From assembly GCA_022822365.1 (NCBI GenBank), contig JAJEBV010000045.1:1-64000 (forward strand): 64,000 bases of DNA, read 5' to 3'. Under the pieces are notes generated by a model. The model was given only the letters and a program-made list of their open reading frames with translations, was not told the origin of the DNA and did no database searches. Of this stretch, positions 8,609 through 18,200 are shown piece by piece. The stretch's first letter is position 1. The number at the start of each line of letters is the position of its first letter. The position numbers were made by a program, and so were the translations under genes. Origin of the DNA: Thermoanaerobaculia bacterium. Its GTDB lineage: Bacteria > Acidobacteriota > Thermoanaerobaculia > Multivoradales > Multivoraceae.

Positions 8609-11529
8609 CAAGCAGCGGGCCTCAGGACGCGCCTCGCCGATGGGGCCAGATTCCTGGCGACCTGATCGTCCGCCTCGGTTCCCGGCTCAGCCTCCGGCTC
8701 GGGCTCCGCCGCGTCGTCCATCGCCTCCAGACCTTCCAGGAGACCGGGCATGCCGAGCAGCGGCCCCAGTCCGGCGAAGGCCAGCAGACTGGGCCCGCTG
8801 GACGTCACGACGATCTCGCTGCGGCCCGCGTACACCGTGTAGAGGGATGGCCCCTGGCTGTTGATGGACTCCTCGATCGCCTGGACGACGGCCTGCTGGT
8901 CGTCGCCCACGACCTCCGTCGGCAGCAGGTCGAAGAGTTCGCTGGCCGTCTCGGCGAGCCGGTTGTAGACCATCGCGGAGAAGTCCGCGTAGCCGTTCTC
9001 GGGCAGCAGATCGAGGAACTGCTGGCTCGAGGTCAGCGAGGCGCCGCTGCCGCGATACCGGATCGCCGTGTCGATCGTTGCCACGCTGGACGCGCTCACC
9101 ATGTACCCATCAAAGTACGTGTAGAAGATCTCGGGAGTTTCGAGCAGGCGCAACAGGGCCGCGCCACCGGCGGCACTTTCGTCTGCGCCGTCCTCGTCGC
9201 CTTCGCTCGCTCCGTCGCCCTCCTCGTCGCCGTCGTCCATCTCGATCGAAAGACGGTAGACCGTGCGGCCTCCCGACTCCTGCTCATCGAGAACCAGCTG
9301 CCCGGTCCCAAGTTGCCCCGCCCCGTCGCGGTCCAGATTCCCCAGAACCTCCGTCGCCTTCTCCACCAGCATCTCGATCGAACCCTGCAGCGCATCCGCA
9401 TCGTAGACCGACGCAACCGCCTTCCAGGCCGGGGACGGCAGGACCGGGCCGTCGATGCCGACCGCGTACTCGCCGCCCACGTGCTGGAGCAGGTCGTCGC
9501 GCAGCGACAGCCCGAGCTCGGCTTCGACTTCCGCCATCGGCTCGTCCGTGTCGATGCCGTGTTCGCTCAGGAAGCCGGTCAACTGGTCGTAGATCGTGAG
9601 CGGCGCCTCGATCACGCCGGCGGAAACGAACGAAGCATCGGGCGAGAAGAACTCGAGTGCCCCGTTCGCGCCCGGTTCAGCCAGCCAGGACACGATTCCC
9701 GAACGCTCGCCGTCGAAACTCAGCGCGGCCGTGACGTTGGCCCGGTCGCCATCCTGGGTGCGGGCGACGACGAGATCCTGGACCTGGTCGAGCCCCGTGA
9801 AGGCGAAGACCGCGACTTCCTCCACGTCCTCGTCCTCTTCGTCCTCATCGCCCTCTCCGTTCTCCGCCGCCTCGCGGATACTGGAGATGACTCCGGCGAG
9901 GTCGACCGCGGCGAGCAGCTCCGCGCCCTCGGCGTAGCGCTGCGCCAGCCGGCCGTGCAGGCGCGAACCGACGAAGGGGTTGGCGGCGCCATTCCGGTTC
10001 GCGGCCACCGTCTGCAGGGCGGTCAGTGAAGTCGAAGCCGCCGCGATGTCGTCCGCGATCCACAGCAGCAGCAGCCCCTCTTCCTGCCCGGTGGCCGCGT
10101 CGAGATCGTCGACGATGTGCACCGGCGTTTCGTCGGTTGCCGCCGCAAGCTCCGCCAGATGACCCTCGATTGCGTCGCGCAAGGCGGCGGAGTCGGTCAC
10201 TTCGGTGACCGCCAGCGGGGCCATGTTCTCGTCGACAAGGTCACCGGCAACCGCGACCACCGTCTCGTCGCCCATCGCATCCCCGAGGCCGCGCAGAGCG
10301 CCGACCACCTCTTCGATCGTGCCCGCTTCTTCGGAGTTCTCGAACTGCTCCCACCACTCGGCGAGTAACTCGCTCGACTCGATCCGCGAGCGCACCAGCT
10401 CGAACAGGTCCCCCAGCGTCGCCGGGGCGTTCGGCATCGCCAGGTAGACCGCCGTATCGCTCGGCATCAAGTCGAGCAGCCGGGTCGAGTAGCGCGCCGG
10501 CGCCGCCTCCATCAACTGGTTCAGTTCGCTGCGCAGCGACTTGAACTCTTCGAGCAGCGCCAGATAGCGGTCCGCATCCTGGCTCCAGCCGACCTCCTCC
10601 TGCAGCGTCATCGCGACAAGCGTCGGGCGGCTGCGGAACTGGTCGCCGGCCAGCAGGCTGTGGCGCTCGCGGCCCTTCTCGACCTCGACCTCGCCCTCGA
10701 TCACTGACACGCGCGACCCCTTGACGCCGTGCGTGACGGCGAAGATCGTGCCCTTTACCGCCACCAGCATCTCCTCGGTCGACACGATCAGCGAACCGTT
10801 CTCCTGCTGAGCGGCCTGGACGATCACGCTGCCGCGATCGACGCGCACGCGATGACCGCTGCGCCGGGCGTCGACGCGGAACGTCGTGAGGCCCCCGGCC
10901 TCGACCCGGGAGCCATCGCCAAGTTCGAGCACCGCGCGGCTGCCGGCGCCGGTACGGACCGCAACACCGCCGTCGACCGCGTCGCCGGGGCCAAGCGGAA
11001 CGAGGTCCGCGCCGCGGTCGTCGCCGGCCGCGAACATCCGGCCGTCGACACTCTGAACCTGCACGATGCCGTCCTGGGGCGGCAGGAGCACGCGCTGGCT
11101 GATCCACACGCCCGCCACGGCCACACCGACCATTGCCGCGGCGGCCGCGTAGTAGCGGCCGACCCGCGCCGGCGCCGCGGGCCCGGCAACGTCGGACACC
11201 GCGCGGCCGGCCCGCACCGCCTGCAGGTGCTTGCGGCAGGGAATGCACTCGCGGGTGTGGTCCTCCACCAGTAGGCACTGGGCCTCCGGCAGCGTGCCGG
11301 CGACCAGGGCCGGCATCCGCGCCTGGTAGTCGGCGCATGAGGTCAGCGTCGCGTTCGCATCGACGCCGGCGTCGGGCGCATCGGCTCCAGCGGCATCGCC
11401 GGCGGCCGCGGTCAGCGCCTGCCGCACGCGTGCGGCCGCGGCGGCCTCGACTTCGGCCGGCGGCCGCTCCGCGGCGATCGCCTGTGCGGTTTCGATCAGA
11501 GTCTGGTTCATCTGGTTGCGGTCGCTCAT
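8608..11529 (-). CDS. zinc-finger anti-sigma/FecR-domain transmembrane protein with large C-terminal region
   Basis: This is a 973-residue composite protein. Cys65 and the motif HTRECIPC (H91, C95, C98; HxxxCxxC) form a zinc-binding anti-sigma (ZAS-like) domain. One transmembrane helix follows (about 126-149), then a FecR domain (about 150-300). The remaining 650 residues begin [15 protein letters not shown] and resemble DUF3352-type regions. Two very acidic low-complexity stretches lie inside ([14 protein letters not shown] and [14 protein letters not shown]). Topology would put the zinc finger in the cytosol and FecR outside. Its ATG overlaps the stop of the sigma-factor gene, so it is probably the regulator of that sigma factor. 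What the long C-terminal part senses is unknown. Confidence 0.8.
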   Translation of the reverse strand: MSDRNQMNQTLIETAQAIAAERPPAEVEAAAAARVRQALTAAAGDAAGADAPDAGVDANATLTSCADYQARMPALVAGTLPEAQCLLVEDHTRECIPCRKHLQAVRAGRAVSDVAGPAAPARVGRYYAAAAAMVGVAVAGVWISQRVLLPPQDGIVQVQSVDGRMFAAGDDRGADLVPLGPGDAVDGGVAVRTGAGSRAVLELGDGSRVEAGGLTTFRVDARRSGHRVRVDRGSVIVQAAQQENGSLIVSTEEMLVAVKGTIFAVTHGVKGSRVSVIEGEVEVEKGRERHSLLAGDQFRSRPTLVAMTLQEEVGWSQDADRYLALLEEFKSLRSELNQLMEAAPARYSTRLLDLMPSDTAVYLAMPNAPATLGDLFELVRSRIESSELLAEWWEQFENSEEAGTIEEVVGALRGLGDAMGDETVVAVAGDLVDENMAPLAVTEVTDSAALRDAIEGHLAELAAATDETPVHIVDDLDAATGQEEGLLLLWIADDIAAASTSLTALQTVAANRNGAANPFVGSRLHGRLAQRYAEGAELLAAVDLAGVISSIREAAENGEGDEDEEDEDVEEVAVFAFTGLDQVQDLVVARTQDGDRANVTAALSFDGERSGIVSWLAEPGANGALEFFSPDASFVSAGVIEAPLTIYDQLTGFLSEHGIDTDEPMAEVEAELGLSLRDDLLQHVGGEYAVGIDGPVLPSPAWKAVASVYDADALQGSIEMLVEKATEVLGNLDRDGAGQLGTGQLVLDEQESGGRTVYRLSIEMDDGDEEGDGASEGDEDGADESAAGGAALLRLLETPEIFYTYFDGYMVSASSVATIDTAIRYRGSGASLTSSQQFLDLLPENGYADFSAMVYNRLAETASELFDLLPTEVVGDDQQAVVQAIEESINSQGPSLYTVYAGRSEIVVTSSGPSLLAFAGLGPLLGMPGLLEGLEAMDDAAEPEPEAEPGTEADDQVARNLAPSARRVLRPAA

Positions 11530-12152
11530 CGCAGCTCCCTCCGCTCTTCTTCCCGGTCCTTCTGGTCTTCCCGTTCGTCCTGTTTCAATCCCGCGGCGTC
11601 CTCCTCGGCGAGCGCCGCACCCAGGCGTTTGCGCAGCCGGTGCAGCGTCACCGCCACGGTCATTCGCGAAGTGCCCATCATCGGCCCGATCTCCGAGTTC
11701 CGGTAACCCTCGAAGTAGCGCAGCACGAACATCTCGGCCGCCCGCGGGTTGACCTTGGCCAGTTCACGCCGCAGCCGGTCGCGGAGTTCCAGCGAGGCGA
11801 AACGTCGCGCCGGATCGCTCTCCACGGCGGAAGACGGTCCCACTTCCTCGAGAACCTGCTGATCGAGCGCCACGAGGCGCGAGCGCTTGCGCGAGCGAAT
11901 CAGGTCGAGCGAAGCGTTGATCGCCGCACGGCGCAGGTAGCCGCCGGCCTTCGCCGCGTCCAGGGACCGCGGCGGCCGGTTCAGCAGCCGCAGGAAGATC
12001 GTCTGCAGCACGTCCTCCGCGTCGGATGCGTTGCCCGTGACGCGGTAGGCCGTGTGGAACATCAGCCGGTGATGCTCCTCGAAGAGCCCCTGCAGCCCAG
12101 CCATGGCCGAATCCGGCGTGGCGGGAGGAGCTGCGGGCGGCTCTTCGGTCAT
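11526..12152 (-). CDS. ECF RNA polymerase sigma factor
   Basis: This sigma-70 family protein of about 208 residues has only regions 2 and 4. Region 2 includes LMFHTAYRVTGNASDAEDVLQ, with the core-binding and DxEDVxQ motif. Region 4 includes MFVLRYFEGYRNSEIGPMMG followed by a helix-turn-helix (TSRMTVAVTLHRLRKRL). The start at 12152 is preferred over an in-frame ATG at 12209, which would add an arginine-rich tail. The stop overlaps the zinc-finger/FecR gene (ATGA), the standard arrangement of a sigma factor with its anti-sigma factor. Confidence 0.9.
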   Translation of the reverse strand: MTEEPPAAPPATPDSAMAGLQGLFEEHHRLMFHTAYRVTGNASDAEDVLQTIFLRLLNRPPRSLDAAKAGGYLRRAAINASLDLIRSRKRSRLVALDQQVLEEVGPSSAVESDPARRFASLELRDRLRRELAKVNPRAAEMFVLRYFEGYRNSEIGPMMGTSRMTVAVTLHRLRKRLGAALAEEDAAGLKQDEREDQKDREEERRELR

Positions 12153-12194
12153 CGAAACGCTTGCGATCGTCAAACGGCGCCTCCTTGGCTCCGA

Positions 12195-12220
12195 GTGCGC
12201 CGGCTCCACGCCGGCGCCCC
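12195..12220 (+). repeat. partial REP-like element, copy H, in the sigma-gene 5' region
   Basis: The sequence GTGCGCCGGCTCCACGCCGGC resembles the short form of the window's REP-like family (GTGCGC fused to a GCCGGC hairpin). It lies in the 127-bp region upstream of the sigma factor, probably within its 5' untranslated region. It is more diverged than the other copies. Confidence 0.4.
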
Positions 12221-12238
12221 GGTGGGTTCAGTGGAGAA

Positions 12239-12263
12239 GACGCCGCAAAGGACGTTTGTTTAG
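12239..12263 (-). promoter_or_regulatory. possible ECF-type promoter for the sigma/FecR/ABC operon
   Basis: On the minus strand CTAAAC and CGTC are separated by 15 bases. This resembles the AAC / CGTC elements used by many ECF sigma factors and would suit autoregulation. It is a visual match only, and the spacer is slightly short. Confidence 0.25.
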
Positions 12264-12279
12264 CAGAGAGGAGCGCCCG

Positions 12280-13305
12280 CTACTCGTCCGCGGACCGCAC
12301 GACCGTCGCGAGCAGCACGGTCGCTGCGGCTATGACCGCACCGCCGAGCCAGGTCAGCAGGTGCGGCTGCTCCCCGTGGAACCACATCGCCCAGACGGGG
12401 GTGAGCGCGGGTTCCAGCAGCAGCAGGAGCGCGACGACGGGGGCTTGCAGGACGCTCGCGGCTCGGGTCACGAAGACGTAGGCGAGGGCCACCTGGAACA
12501 GCCCGAGATACGCCACGACCAGGAAGTCGCCGGGAGCCGCGGCGGTGAGAGGCGCCATGACCGGCAGGCACGCAAGGCAGACGATCACGTTGCCGCAAGC
12601 AGCGGCCGCGATCCCTGGTGCGGGCACGGCATCGGCGGCCCCCCGAGAGGACGCTTCGCCAAGCGCACCGGCCGGTCGCACCGGCCGCGGCCGGCCGGCG
12701 GCACGCAGGCCGATCAGGGTCAGGCCGTAGGCCAGGCCGCAGAAGGTGGCCAGCACGTTGCCGGTGCGGGGGTCGGGCGCGGAGGCAGCCGCGTCGGCGC
12801 CGCCGAAGAACGCCATCACCAGGCCGGCGCCGAACAGCGGCACGAACAGAAGCTGCCGTCCGCTCGGCCGCTCCCGCAGCAGGATGGGCGCAAGCAGCAG
12901 CACGAACAAAGGCGCCGTCGACTGCAGGAAGATCGTCTCGGCCGCCGTCGTCCGCTTGGCCGCGTGGACGAACAGCACCAGGGTCAGGCAGTAGCAACAG
13001 CCGGTCCCGACGGTCAAGAGAAGCGCCCGGCGTCGCGCTGGATCGCGCCACCAGGCCGCCGTTCTGACTGAACTCGACCGGCCCGCACCGCCGGCCCACC
13101 TCCGCGCCGCGGGAATCGCGACCAGCAGCACCGCGGCCGCGATCAGGGAGCGCATTCCGGCAACCTGCCAGGCATCGAGCTGGGTCGCCTTGACGGCGGC
13201 ACCGCCGGTCGAGAACAGGATGCCGGCGACGACCGCCTGGAGCGCTGCAACGCCGACCACGGGAGTTCGCGCTTCGCCCGGTTGCCCATCGACCATCACC
13301 AACAT
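12280..13305 (-). CDS. EamA-type (DMT superfamily) transporter
   Basis: This hydrophobic protein of about 341 residues has roughly ten transmembrane segments in two EamA halves. The first begins AVVAGILFSTGGAAVKATQLDAW; the second ends in GAVIAAATVLLATVVRSADE. Motifs such as FLQSTAPLFVLLLAPILLRERPS and LLEPALTPVWAMWFHGEQP match the ends of the two EamA repeats. The family exports or imports small metabolites; the substrate is unknown. The start could be 13305, 13296 or further upstream; 13305 is used because the upstream codons overlap the divergent antitoxin promoter. Confidence 0.85.
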   Translation of the reverse strand: MLVMVDGQPGEARTPVVGVAALQAVVAGILFSTGGAAVKATQLDAWQVAGMRSLIAAAVLLVAIPAARRWAGGAGRSSSVRTAAWWRDPARRRALLLTVGTGCCYCLTLVLFVHAAKRTTAAETIFLQSTAPLFVLLLAPILLRERPSGRQLLFVPLFGAGLVMAFFGGADAAASAPDPRTGNVLATFCGLAYGLTLIGLRAAGRPRPVRPAGALGEASSRGAADAVPAPGIAAAACGNVIVCLACLPVMAPLTAAAPGDFLVVAYLGLFQVALAYVFVTRAASVLQAPVVALLLLLEPALTPVWAMWFHGEQPHLLTWLGGAVIAAATVLLATVVRSADE

Positions 13306-13320
13306 TCTGACCGCCGCCCC

Positions 13321-13365
13321 TTGACTTGTCCATCTATAGGGCTCTATCGTGTCCAACATGGACAA
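13321..13365 (+). promoter_or_regulatory. promoter and inverted-repeat operator of the toxin-antitoxin pair
   Basis: TTGACT at 13321-13326 with CTATCG at 13344-13349 (17-bp spacer) is a plausible promoter. A perfect 8-bp inverted repeat, TTGTCCAT at 13326-13333 and ATGGACAA at 13358-13365, brackets the -10 and includes the antitoxin ATG. Phd-type antitoxins bind palindromes over their own promoters, so this is a good operator candidate. No Shine-Dalgarno is visible and transcription would begin almost at the ATG, so translation may be near-leaderless. Confidence 0.45.
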
Positions 13366-13687
13366 GAACTCTTGGCGCATTGGCGCCGCGAAGCAGCAGT
13401 TCTCCGAAGTCGTGCGCCGATCTGCAACCGAGCCCCAGAGGATCTACAACCGCGATCTGCTTGTTGCAGCGGTCGTGAGTCCGGAACTCCTCGACGAGGC
13501 AGAAACCAGGCAACGGAGGCAGCTCGACCGGAGTCTGGCCGACATCTTCACGGAGCTCCGAACCATCTGCGTCGACGAGGACTGGGAGCTTCCCGTCGGT
13601 GATCGCACGAACCGGGAGGGCTGGCCTGCCGCAACCAACGACCGCAGCGGCGAACCAGACGAACACCCGAACGCGGACAGGGCGTGA
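13358..13687 (+). CDS. Phd/YefM-like antitoxin
   Basis: This 109-residue protein starts MDKNSWRIGAAKQQFSEVVRRSATEPQRIYNRDLLVAAVVSPELL. The pattern matches the Phd/YefM N-terminal DNA-binding fold: a short strand, a helix with AKxxFSEVVRxA, a strand over xNRxxxVAVVSxE. The C-terminal half is polar and acidic (SGEPDEHPNADRA), as expected for a toxin-binding tail. The tail is longer than usual for the family (80-90 aa). A GTG at 13349 could add three residues. Its stop overlaps the toxin GTG (GTGA), the usual coupling of type II pairs. Confidence 0.8.
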   Translation: MDKNSWRIGAAKQQFSEVVRRSATEPQRIYNRDLLVAAVVSPELLDEAETRQRRQLDRSLADIFTELRTICVDEDWELPVGDRTNREGWPAATNDRSGEPDEHPNADRA

Positions 13688-14091
13688 TCCTTCTCGATAC
13701 GAACATCGTTGCCGAGCTCTCCCGGCCGCGCCCGAATCCCAACGTCGAGCGCTGGGCGGCCACCGTGAAGCCGCCCTTCGCCCTCAGCGCGATCAGTCTG
13801 GAAGAAGTGCGCTACGGCCTTTCGTGGCAGCCGCAGCAACGAGCCGAGATTTGGTTCAGCGAGTTCGTTCCGGTGTTCTGTGATGTCCTCCCGGTAACGC
13901 CAGCGATCGCGCAGCGAGCCGGGAACCTCAGGGGACGCTTCCAGGCCACCGGCGAAACCCGGACCCAGGCCGACATGCTGATCGCAGCCACGGCTCTGCA
14001 GCACCAACTTCCCCTCGCCACCCGCAACAGTCGCGACTTTGAAAGATGCGGAGTGGCCCTGGTGAATCCGTTCACGGCAGCGCTAGTCTGA
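13684..14091 (+). CDS. VapC-like PIN-domain toxin (ribonuclease)
   Basis: This 135-residue PIN-domain protein has its first acidic residue in ILLDTNIVAELSRP (Asp5), a second in ISLEEVRYGL, and further acidic positions in TQADMLIAATA and SRDFERCGV. These give the Mg-binding quartet of VapC RNases. The length is typical. The GTG start overlaps the antitoxin stop. VapC toxins cleave tRNA or rRNA when freed from the antitoxin; the target here cannot be told. Confidence 0.88.
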   Translation: MILLDTNIVAELSRPRPNPNVERWAATVKPPFALSAISLEEVRYGLSWQPQQRAEIWFSEFVPVFCDVLPVTPAIAQRAGNLRGRFQATGETRTQADMLIAATALQHQLPLATRNSRDFERCGVALVNPFTAALV

Positions 14092-14292
14092 GCAGCCACT
14101 CTCCGGCACGGCTCTTCCTCGATGTTGTAGCGCAACTCCATCGACGAGCCCTCGGAATCCGGGACGAGACGACGGGCGAGATGTCTCTGGTCCGCGACGG
14201 GGCGAGGGTGCCGTCACGGTAGCGAGCGGCTACCCGGCTGGGCAGCGACCACCGCCGGGGCCAGCACCGCGAGGGCTAGCGCGAGCGCCTGC
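14092..14292. other. intergenic region, nothing recognised
   Basis: About 200 bp lie between the convergent toxin gene and the Dph6/AraC fusion gene. No convincing small ORF, terminator with a T tract, or repeat copy was found. Confidence 0.5.
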
Positions 14293-15378
14293 CTACTCCT
14301 CAAGCGCTTTCCTCCTGTACTCCGAAGGGCTGCAGGCCATCTGTTCGTGGAAGGCCCGGCGGAACGTCCGCTCGCTGTGGAAGCCGACCGCTTCGCCGAT
14401 CCCGCCTACAGCGTCGTTGTTCTCGCGCAGGAGCTGGCACGCGCGTTCGATCCGGCGGTGTGCCAACCAGCTCGCGAACGTCATCCCGACGTGCTCCCGG
14501 AAGTACCGGGAGAATCTCGTGCGCGACATCGCGGCCACCCTGGCGACCGCGTCGGCGTTCAGGTCCTCGGCAAGGTGGCGGTCGACGTGGCGCCGCACGC
14601 GGTCCAGCCTCGCGAAGTGGCTGAACGGATCGATCCTTGGCGGCGCGGAGCCATCCGTGGCTTCGATCTCCGCGAACGCGAAGTCGTAGACCTCGATCGT
14701 GCGAGTCGGCTCGACCTCCACGCGACTTTCCCAGCCGGGCGCCCACTCCACGAACGTGTGGAACTCGTCGTTCCCGCCGCAAGGGTCGACGCCCTCGGGC
14801 AGCTCCGCCACGAAGTCCGAATCGAACCGACGTCCAGCGAGATTCGCCGGCAGGAACCCGGTGTTTATAGAGCACACCCAGCCGGACAGACCTGACTTCA
14901 ACATTTCCGCCGAGTGGGCGCGCGTATCCCGATTCCAGAGTGGAAACACGACCTCGAGACCTGTGTCGGCGGTCACGAGCAGCCGCCGGTCGCGGCCCTC
15001 CAACGAGAAGAGATCGCCGAAGGCCACACAAGACGCCCCGGCCGCACGCACTTCGCCGAAGCCTCGGGCCAGGGCGGCATTGCGCTCGCCTCTCGACGAA
15101 GTCCAGTCGAGCGGAATGAACCGCAGCGGCAACCCGACCGCCTCGGCCTGCCGCTGGAGCTGGGTGTGACGCACGCCGTGGAGAATCACCCGGCCGTTCT
15201 TCTCATTCACGAGGCTGATCAGCCCCCGGACCTCGAAGGACGGGTCGGCTCGAAGCTCCCTGAGAGCCCAGGCCGAGTCCTTTCCGCCCGACCAGCACAG
15301 CCAGGTGGGCCTGGCGTTCCAGGGAAACGACTGTTCGACCACGAATGCGCGGCATCTTAGCCCGCGTGCTTCGGCCAT
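14293..15378 (-). CDS. Dph6-type ATP pyrophosphatase fused to an AraC-family DNA-binding domain
   Basis: This 361-residue two-part protein has an N-terminal half containing the PP-loop SGGKDSAWAL (residues 30-39) and the motif CGGNDEFHTFV (200-210). The latter matches the CGENGE(Y/F)HT motif of the Dph6/DUF71 ATP-PPase family, which in archaea and eukaryotes amidates diphthine. The C-terminal half (about 255-360) is a complete AraC/XylS double helix-turn-helix, with the hallmark end GFHSERTFRRAFHEQMACSPSEYRR. Both parts look intact, and no frame change is visible at the junction (TRTIEVYDFAFAEIEA). The gene follows trpA on the same strand after 120 bp, so read-through is possible. Bacteria do not make diphthamide, so the ATP-PPase may act on another substrate or serve as a ligand sensor. 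In-frame starts further upstream exist (15408). Confidence 0.8.
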   Translation of the reverse strand: MAEARGLRCRAFVVEQSFPWNARPTWLCWSGGKDSAWALRELRADPSFEVRGLISLVNEKNGRVILHGVRHTQLQRQAEAVGLPLRFIPLDWTSSRGERNAALARGFGEVRAAGASCVAFGDLFSLEGRDRRLLVTADTGLEVVFPLWNRDTRAHSAEMLKSGLSGWVCSINTGFLPANLAGRRFDSDFVAELPEGVDPCGGNDEFHTFVEWAPGWESRVEVEPTRTIEVYDFAFAEIEATDGSAPPRIDPFSHFARLDRVRRHVDRHLAEDLNADAVARVAAMSRTRFSRYFREHVGMTFASWLAHRRIERACQLLRENNDAVGGIGEAVGFHSERTFRRAFHEQMACSPSEYRRKALEE

Positions 15379-15498
15379 ATCCGCGCGATACCGGCAAGAT
15401 CCAGCCACGATCCGTACCGCTCCGGCTGCTGGCGTACGCCGGCGAGCACACCGACGACGGTCGCGTTTCGCGGCACGCGGGGCCGCTCTCCGCCTGCG

Positions 15499-16329
15499 TC
15501 AGCCGCGAAGCGGCGCGGTCAGTTCGGCGACGCGGTGCTCCAGGCGCCCGGCCAGGTCCGCCTCGGCTGCATTCTCCTCGACCAGGCGCACCAGGGAGCT
15601 GCCGACGACGACGCCGTGGGCGACCTTCGCCACTTCCTCGACCTGCTCGGGAATCGAGATGCCGAAGCCGACGGCGACCGGCAGGCGCACACGCCGGCGC
15701 ACCCGCTTCACTTCGCGGGCCAGCGTGGGAATCAGGTCCTCGCGCTCGCCGGTGACGTCCGAGCGGGCGGTGTAGTAGACGAAGCCGTTCGACGCCGCGG
15801 CGGCGCGGTCGATGCGCTCGCGGGTGCTAGTGGCGGCGATCAGGTAGATCGAGTCCACGCCCCGCTCCTCGAGCGCCGGCTGCAGTTCGCGCAGGCCCTC
15901 TTCGGGCGGCAGGTCGACGCAGAGGACGCCGTCGACGCCGCTGTCGGCGGCCTGGGCGGCGAAGCTCTCGACGCCTCGGGCGTGGACCGGGTTGTAGTAG
16001 GTGAAGAGGACGATCGGGACGCCGAGTTCCTCCCGGTGGCGCTCGACGATGCCGAGCACCGCGCTGAGCGAGGAGCCGGCGGCGAGCGCGCGGTGCGAGG
16101 CGCGCTGGATCGTCGGGCCGTCGGCGATCGGGTCGCTGAAGGCGACGCCGAGTTCGATCACGTCGGCGCCGCCGGCGACGAGGGCGCGCAGCAGGTCAGG
16201 CGTGGCCTCGAGGGACGGGTCGCCGGCGACGAGGAAGGGGATGAAGGCGGAGCGGCGCTCCTTCGCGCAGGCCTTGAAGGCGGCGGCGATGGCGCCGTCG
16301 CGGGACGCGCGTTTGCGGCGGGGACTCAT
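15499..16329 (-). CDS. trpA: tryptophan synthase alpha subunit
   Basis: This 276-residue TIM-barrel protein cleaves indole-3-glycerol phosphate to indole, which passes to TrpB. The catalytic acids are visible in [19 protein letters not shown] (Glu59 and Asp70). The phosphate-binding end is seen in [13 protein letters not shown] and [12 protein letters not shown]. Full length for the family, with a basic N-terminal extension ([12 protein letters not shown]). It is the last gene of the aro-his-trp operon, and its ATG overlaps the trpB stop. Confidence 0.96.
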   Translation of the reverse strand: MSPRRKRASRDGAIAAAFKACAKERRSAFIPFLVAGDPSLEATPDLLRALVAGGADVIELGVAFSDPIADGPTIQRASHRALAAGSSLSAVLGIVERHREELGVPIVLFTYYNPVHARGVESFAAQAADSGVDGVLCVDLPPEEGLRELQPALEERGVDSIYLIAATSTRERIDRAAAASNGFVYYTARSDVTGEREDLIPTLAREVKRVRRRVRLPVAVGFGISIPEQVEEVAKVAHGVVVGSSLVRLVEENAAEADLAGRLEHRVAELTAPLRG

Positions 16330-17561
16330 TCGGCGTCTCCGCCCGAAGCCGCGTCGTACTCGAGTACGGACTCGACGTCCTTGTCGCCACGGCCGGAGAG
16401 GTTCACCAGGATGACCTGGTCCGGCTCCATCCCCGGTGCACGGCGCGTCACCTCGGCAATCGCGTGGGCCGATTCGAGCGCCGGCAGGATGCCCTCGGTC
16501 GCCGACAGGAGATGGAACCCCTCGATCGCCTCCTGGTCGGTCGCGGAAGTGAACTCGATCTGCCCCTGATCGTGCAGGAAGACATGCTCGGGGCCGACTG
16601 CCGGGTAGTCGAGCCCGGCCGACACCGAGTGCGTGCCGACGACCTGGCCCTCCTCGTCCTGGAGCACCAGCGTCCGGGCGCCGTGAAGCACGCCGAGCGT
16701 GCCGCCCGAGAAGCGGGCCGCGTGATCGCCCAGCTCGGGTCCCCGGCCGCCGGCCTCGACGCCGACGAGCAAGACGTCCCGCTGACCGAGGAAGGCGGAG
16801 AACAGGCCCATCGCGTTGCTGCCGCCGCCAACGCAGGCGACCGCCACGTCGGGGTCAGGCGTGCCGGCCAGGCGCCGCAACTGACGCCGGGCCTCGGACC
16901 CGATCACGCTGTGGAACTGGCGGACCATCCGCGGATACGGCTCAGGCCCGGTCACCGTGCCGAGCACGTAGTGGGTGTCGGCGAAGCTCGCCACCCAGTC
17001 GCGGAACGCCTCGTTGATCGCGTCCTTGAGCGTCCGGCTGCCGGCGTCGACCGCCGCCACTTCGGCGCCGAGAAGCTGCATGCGGTAGACGTTCAGGCGC
17101 TGGCGCCGCATGTCTTCCTCGCCCATGTAGACGACGCAGTCGAGACCGAGGAGCGCGGCCGCCGTCGCGGTGGCGACGCCGTGCTGGCCGGCGCCGGTCT
17201 CCGCGATGATCCGCGTCTTGCCCATCTCCTTCGCCAGCAGGACCTGGCCTAGCGCGTTGTTGATCTTGTGCGCGCCGGTGTGAAGCAGGTCCTCGCGCTT
17301 CAGGTAGATGCGCGCGCCGCCGAGGTGCTCGGTGAGCCGTTCCGCGAAGTAGAGCGGCGTCGGGCGGCCGACGTAGTGCTCCAGCAGGTGATTGAGCCGG
17401 CGCTGGAAGGTCCGCTTCCGGCGCAGCTTGTCGTAGGCGCGGCTCAGCTCCTCGAGCGGCGCCATCAGCGTCTCCGGGGCGTAGCGCCCGCCGTAGACGC
17501 CGTAGCGTCCGCCCTCGTCCGGCTCCAGCGCCGCGGCGGCGAGGGGTGTTCGTACCTTCAT
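16326..17561 (-). CDS. trpB: tryptophan synthase beta subunit
   Basis: This 411-residue PLP enzyme condenses indole with serine to give tryptophan. The PLP lysine is in [13 protein letters not shown] (Lys99). The cofactor phosphate loop [10 protein letters not shown] and the motif AETGAGQHG are present. Normal length. The ATG at 17561 overlaps the trpF stop and the stop overlaps trpA. TrpA and TrpB form the alpha2-beta2 channelled complex. Confidence 0.97.
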   Translation of the reverse strand: MKVRTPLAAAALEPDEGGRYGVYGGRYAPETLMAPLEELSRAYDKLRRKRTFQRRLNHLLEHYVGRPTPLYFAERLTEHLGGARIYLKREDLLHTGAHKINNALGQVLLAKEMGKTRIIAETGAGQHGVATATAAALLGLDCVVYMGEEDMRRQRLNVYRMQLLGAEVAAVDAGSRTLKDAINEAFRDWVASFADTHYVLGTVTGPEPYPRMVRQFHSVIGSEARRQLRRLAGTPDPDVAVACVGGGSNAMGLFSAFLGQRDVLLVGVEAGGRGPELGDHAARFSGGTLGVLHGARTLVLQDEEGQVVGTHSVSAGLDYPAVGPEHVFLHDQGQIEFTSATDQEAIEGFHLLSATEGILPALESAHAIAEVTRRAPGMEPDQVILVNLSGRGDKDVESVLEYDAASGGDAE

Positions 17562-18199
17562 CGTGCTGCTCCCGCTCTGAGGTTTGCGAACAGTCGCTCC
17601 AGCTTGGTGCGGTCCTTCCGGCCGGGCACGGACTCGACGCCCGAACAGGTGTCGACGGCGTAAGCGCCCGGCACCGCCGCCGCCACTTCGGCGACGTTGC
17701 CAGGGCGCACGCCGCCGGCGATGAACAGGCGTCGCGGCTCGCCGTCGCCGGCCGGCGTCCGGACGAGGTCGGCCGCGGCGGCGTAGTCCCAGCTCTCGCC
17801 GGAGCCGCCGTAGAGGCGATCGTGGGCGCGGTCGATCAGGATCGCCCAGCAATCCTCGTCGGGGACCGCGACCGGCGCCGCGGCGCCGCCGATGCGGCGG
17901 ACGCGGATGGCGCGGTCGCTGTACCCGGCGACGAGTTCCGGGCTCTCGTCGCCGCTGAACTGAATGTAGTCGAGGCCGACCTTGCGGTCGATCGCCTCGA
18001 GTTCTTCGGGCGTGGGGTCGACGAAGATGCCGACGGTCCGCGCCCGGTTCCCGATACGTCGGCGGATGTGGGCCGCCTCGTCGACGTCGATCCACCGCGG
18101 GCTCGGACGGTAGAAGTTGAGGCCGATGAAGTCGGCGCCCAGGTCGACGGCGAGACGGGCGTCGGCGGGTGTCGTGACGCCGCAGATCTTGACCTTCAC
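17558..18199 (-). CDS. trpF: phosphoribosylanthranilate isomerase
   Basis: This 213-residue TIM barrel begins [19 protein letters not shown]. The KICG cysteine is the general base of Trp[35 protein letters not shown] and the family end [15 protein letters not shown] are all present. The start is GTG at 18199, one base beyond the trpC stop codon; in-frame codons further upstream lie inside trpC. It interconverts phosphoribosylanthranilate and CdRP, the step before TrpC. Confidence 0.95.
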   Translation of the reverse strand: MKVKICGVTTPADARLAVDLGADFIGLNFYRPSPRWIDVDEAAHIRRRIGNRARTVGIFVDPTPEELEAIDRKVGLDYIQFSGDESPELVAGYSDRAIRVRRIGGAAAPVAVPDEDCWAILIDRAHDRLYGGSGESWDYAAAADLVRTPAGDGEPRRLFIAGGVRPGNVAEVAAAVPGAYAVDTCSGVESVPGRKDRTKLERLFANLRAGAAR

Positions 18200-18200
18200 G

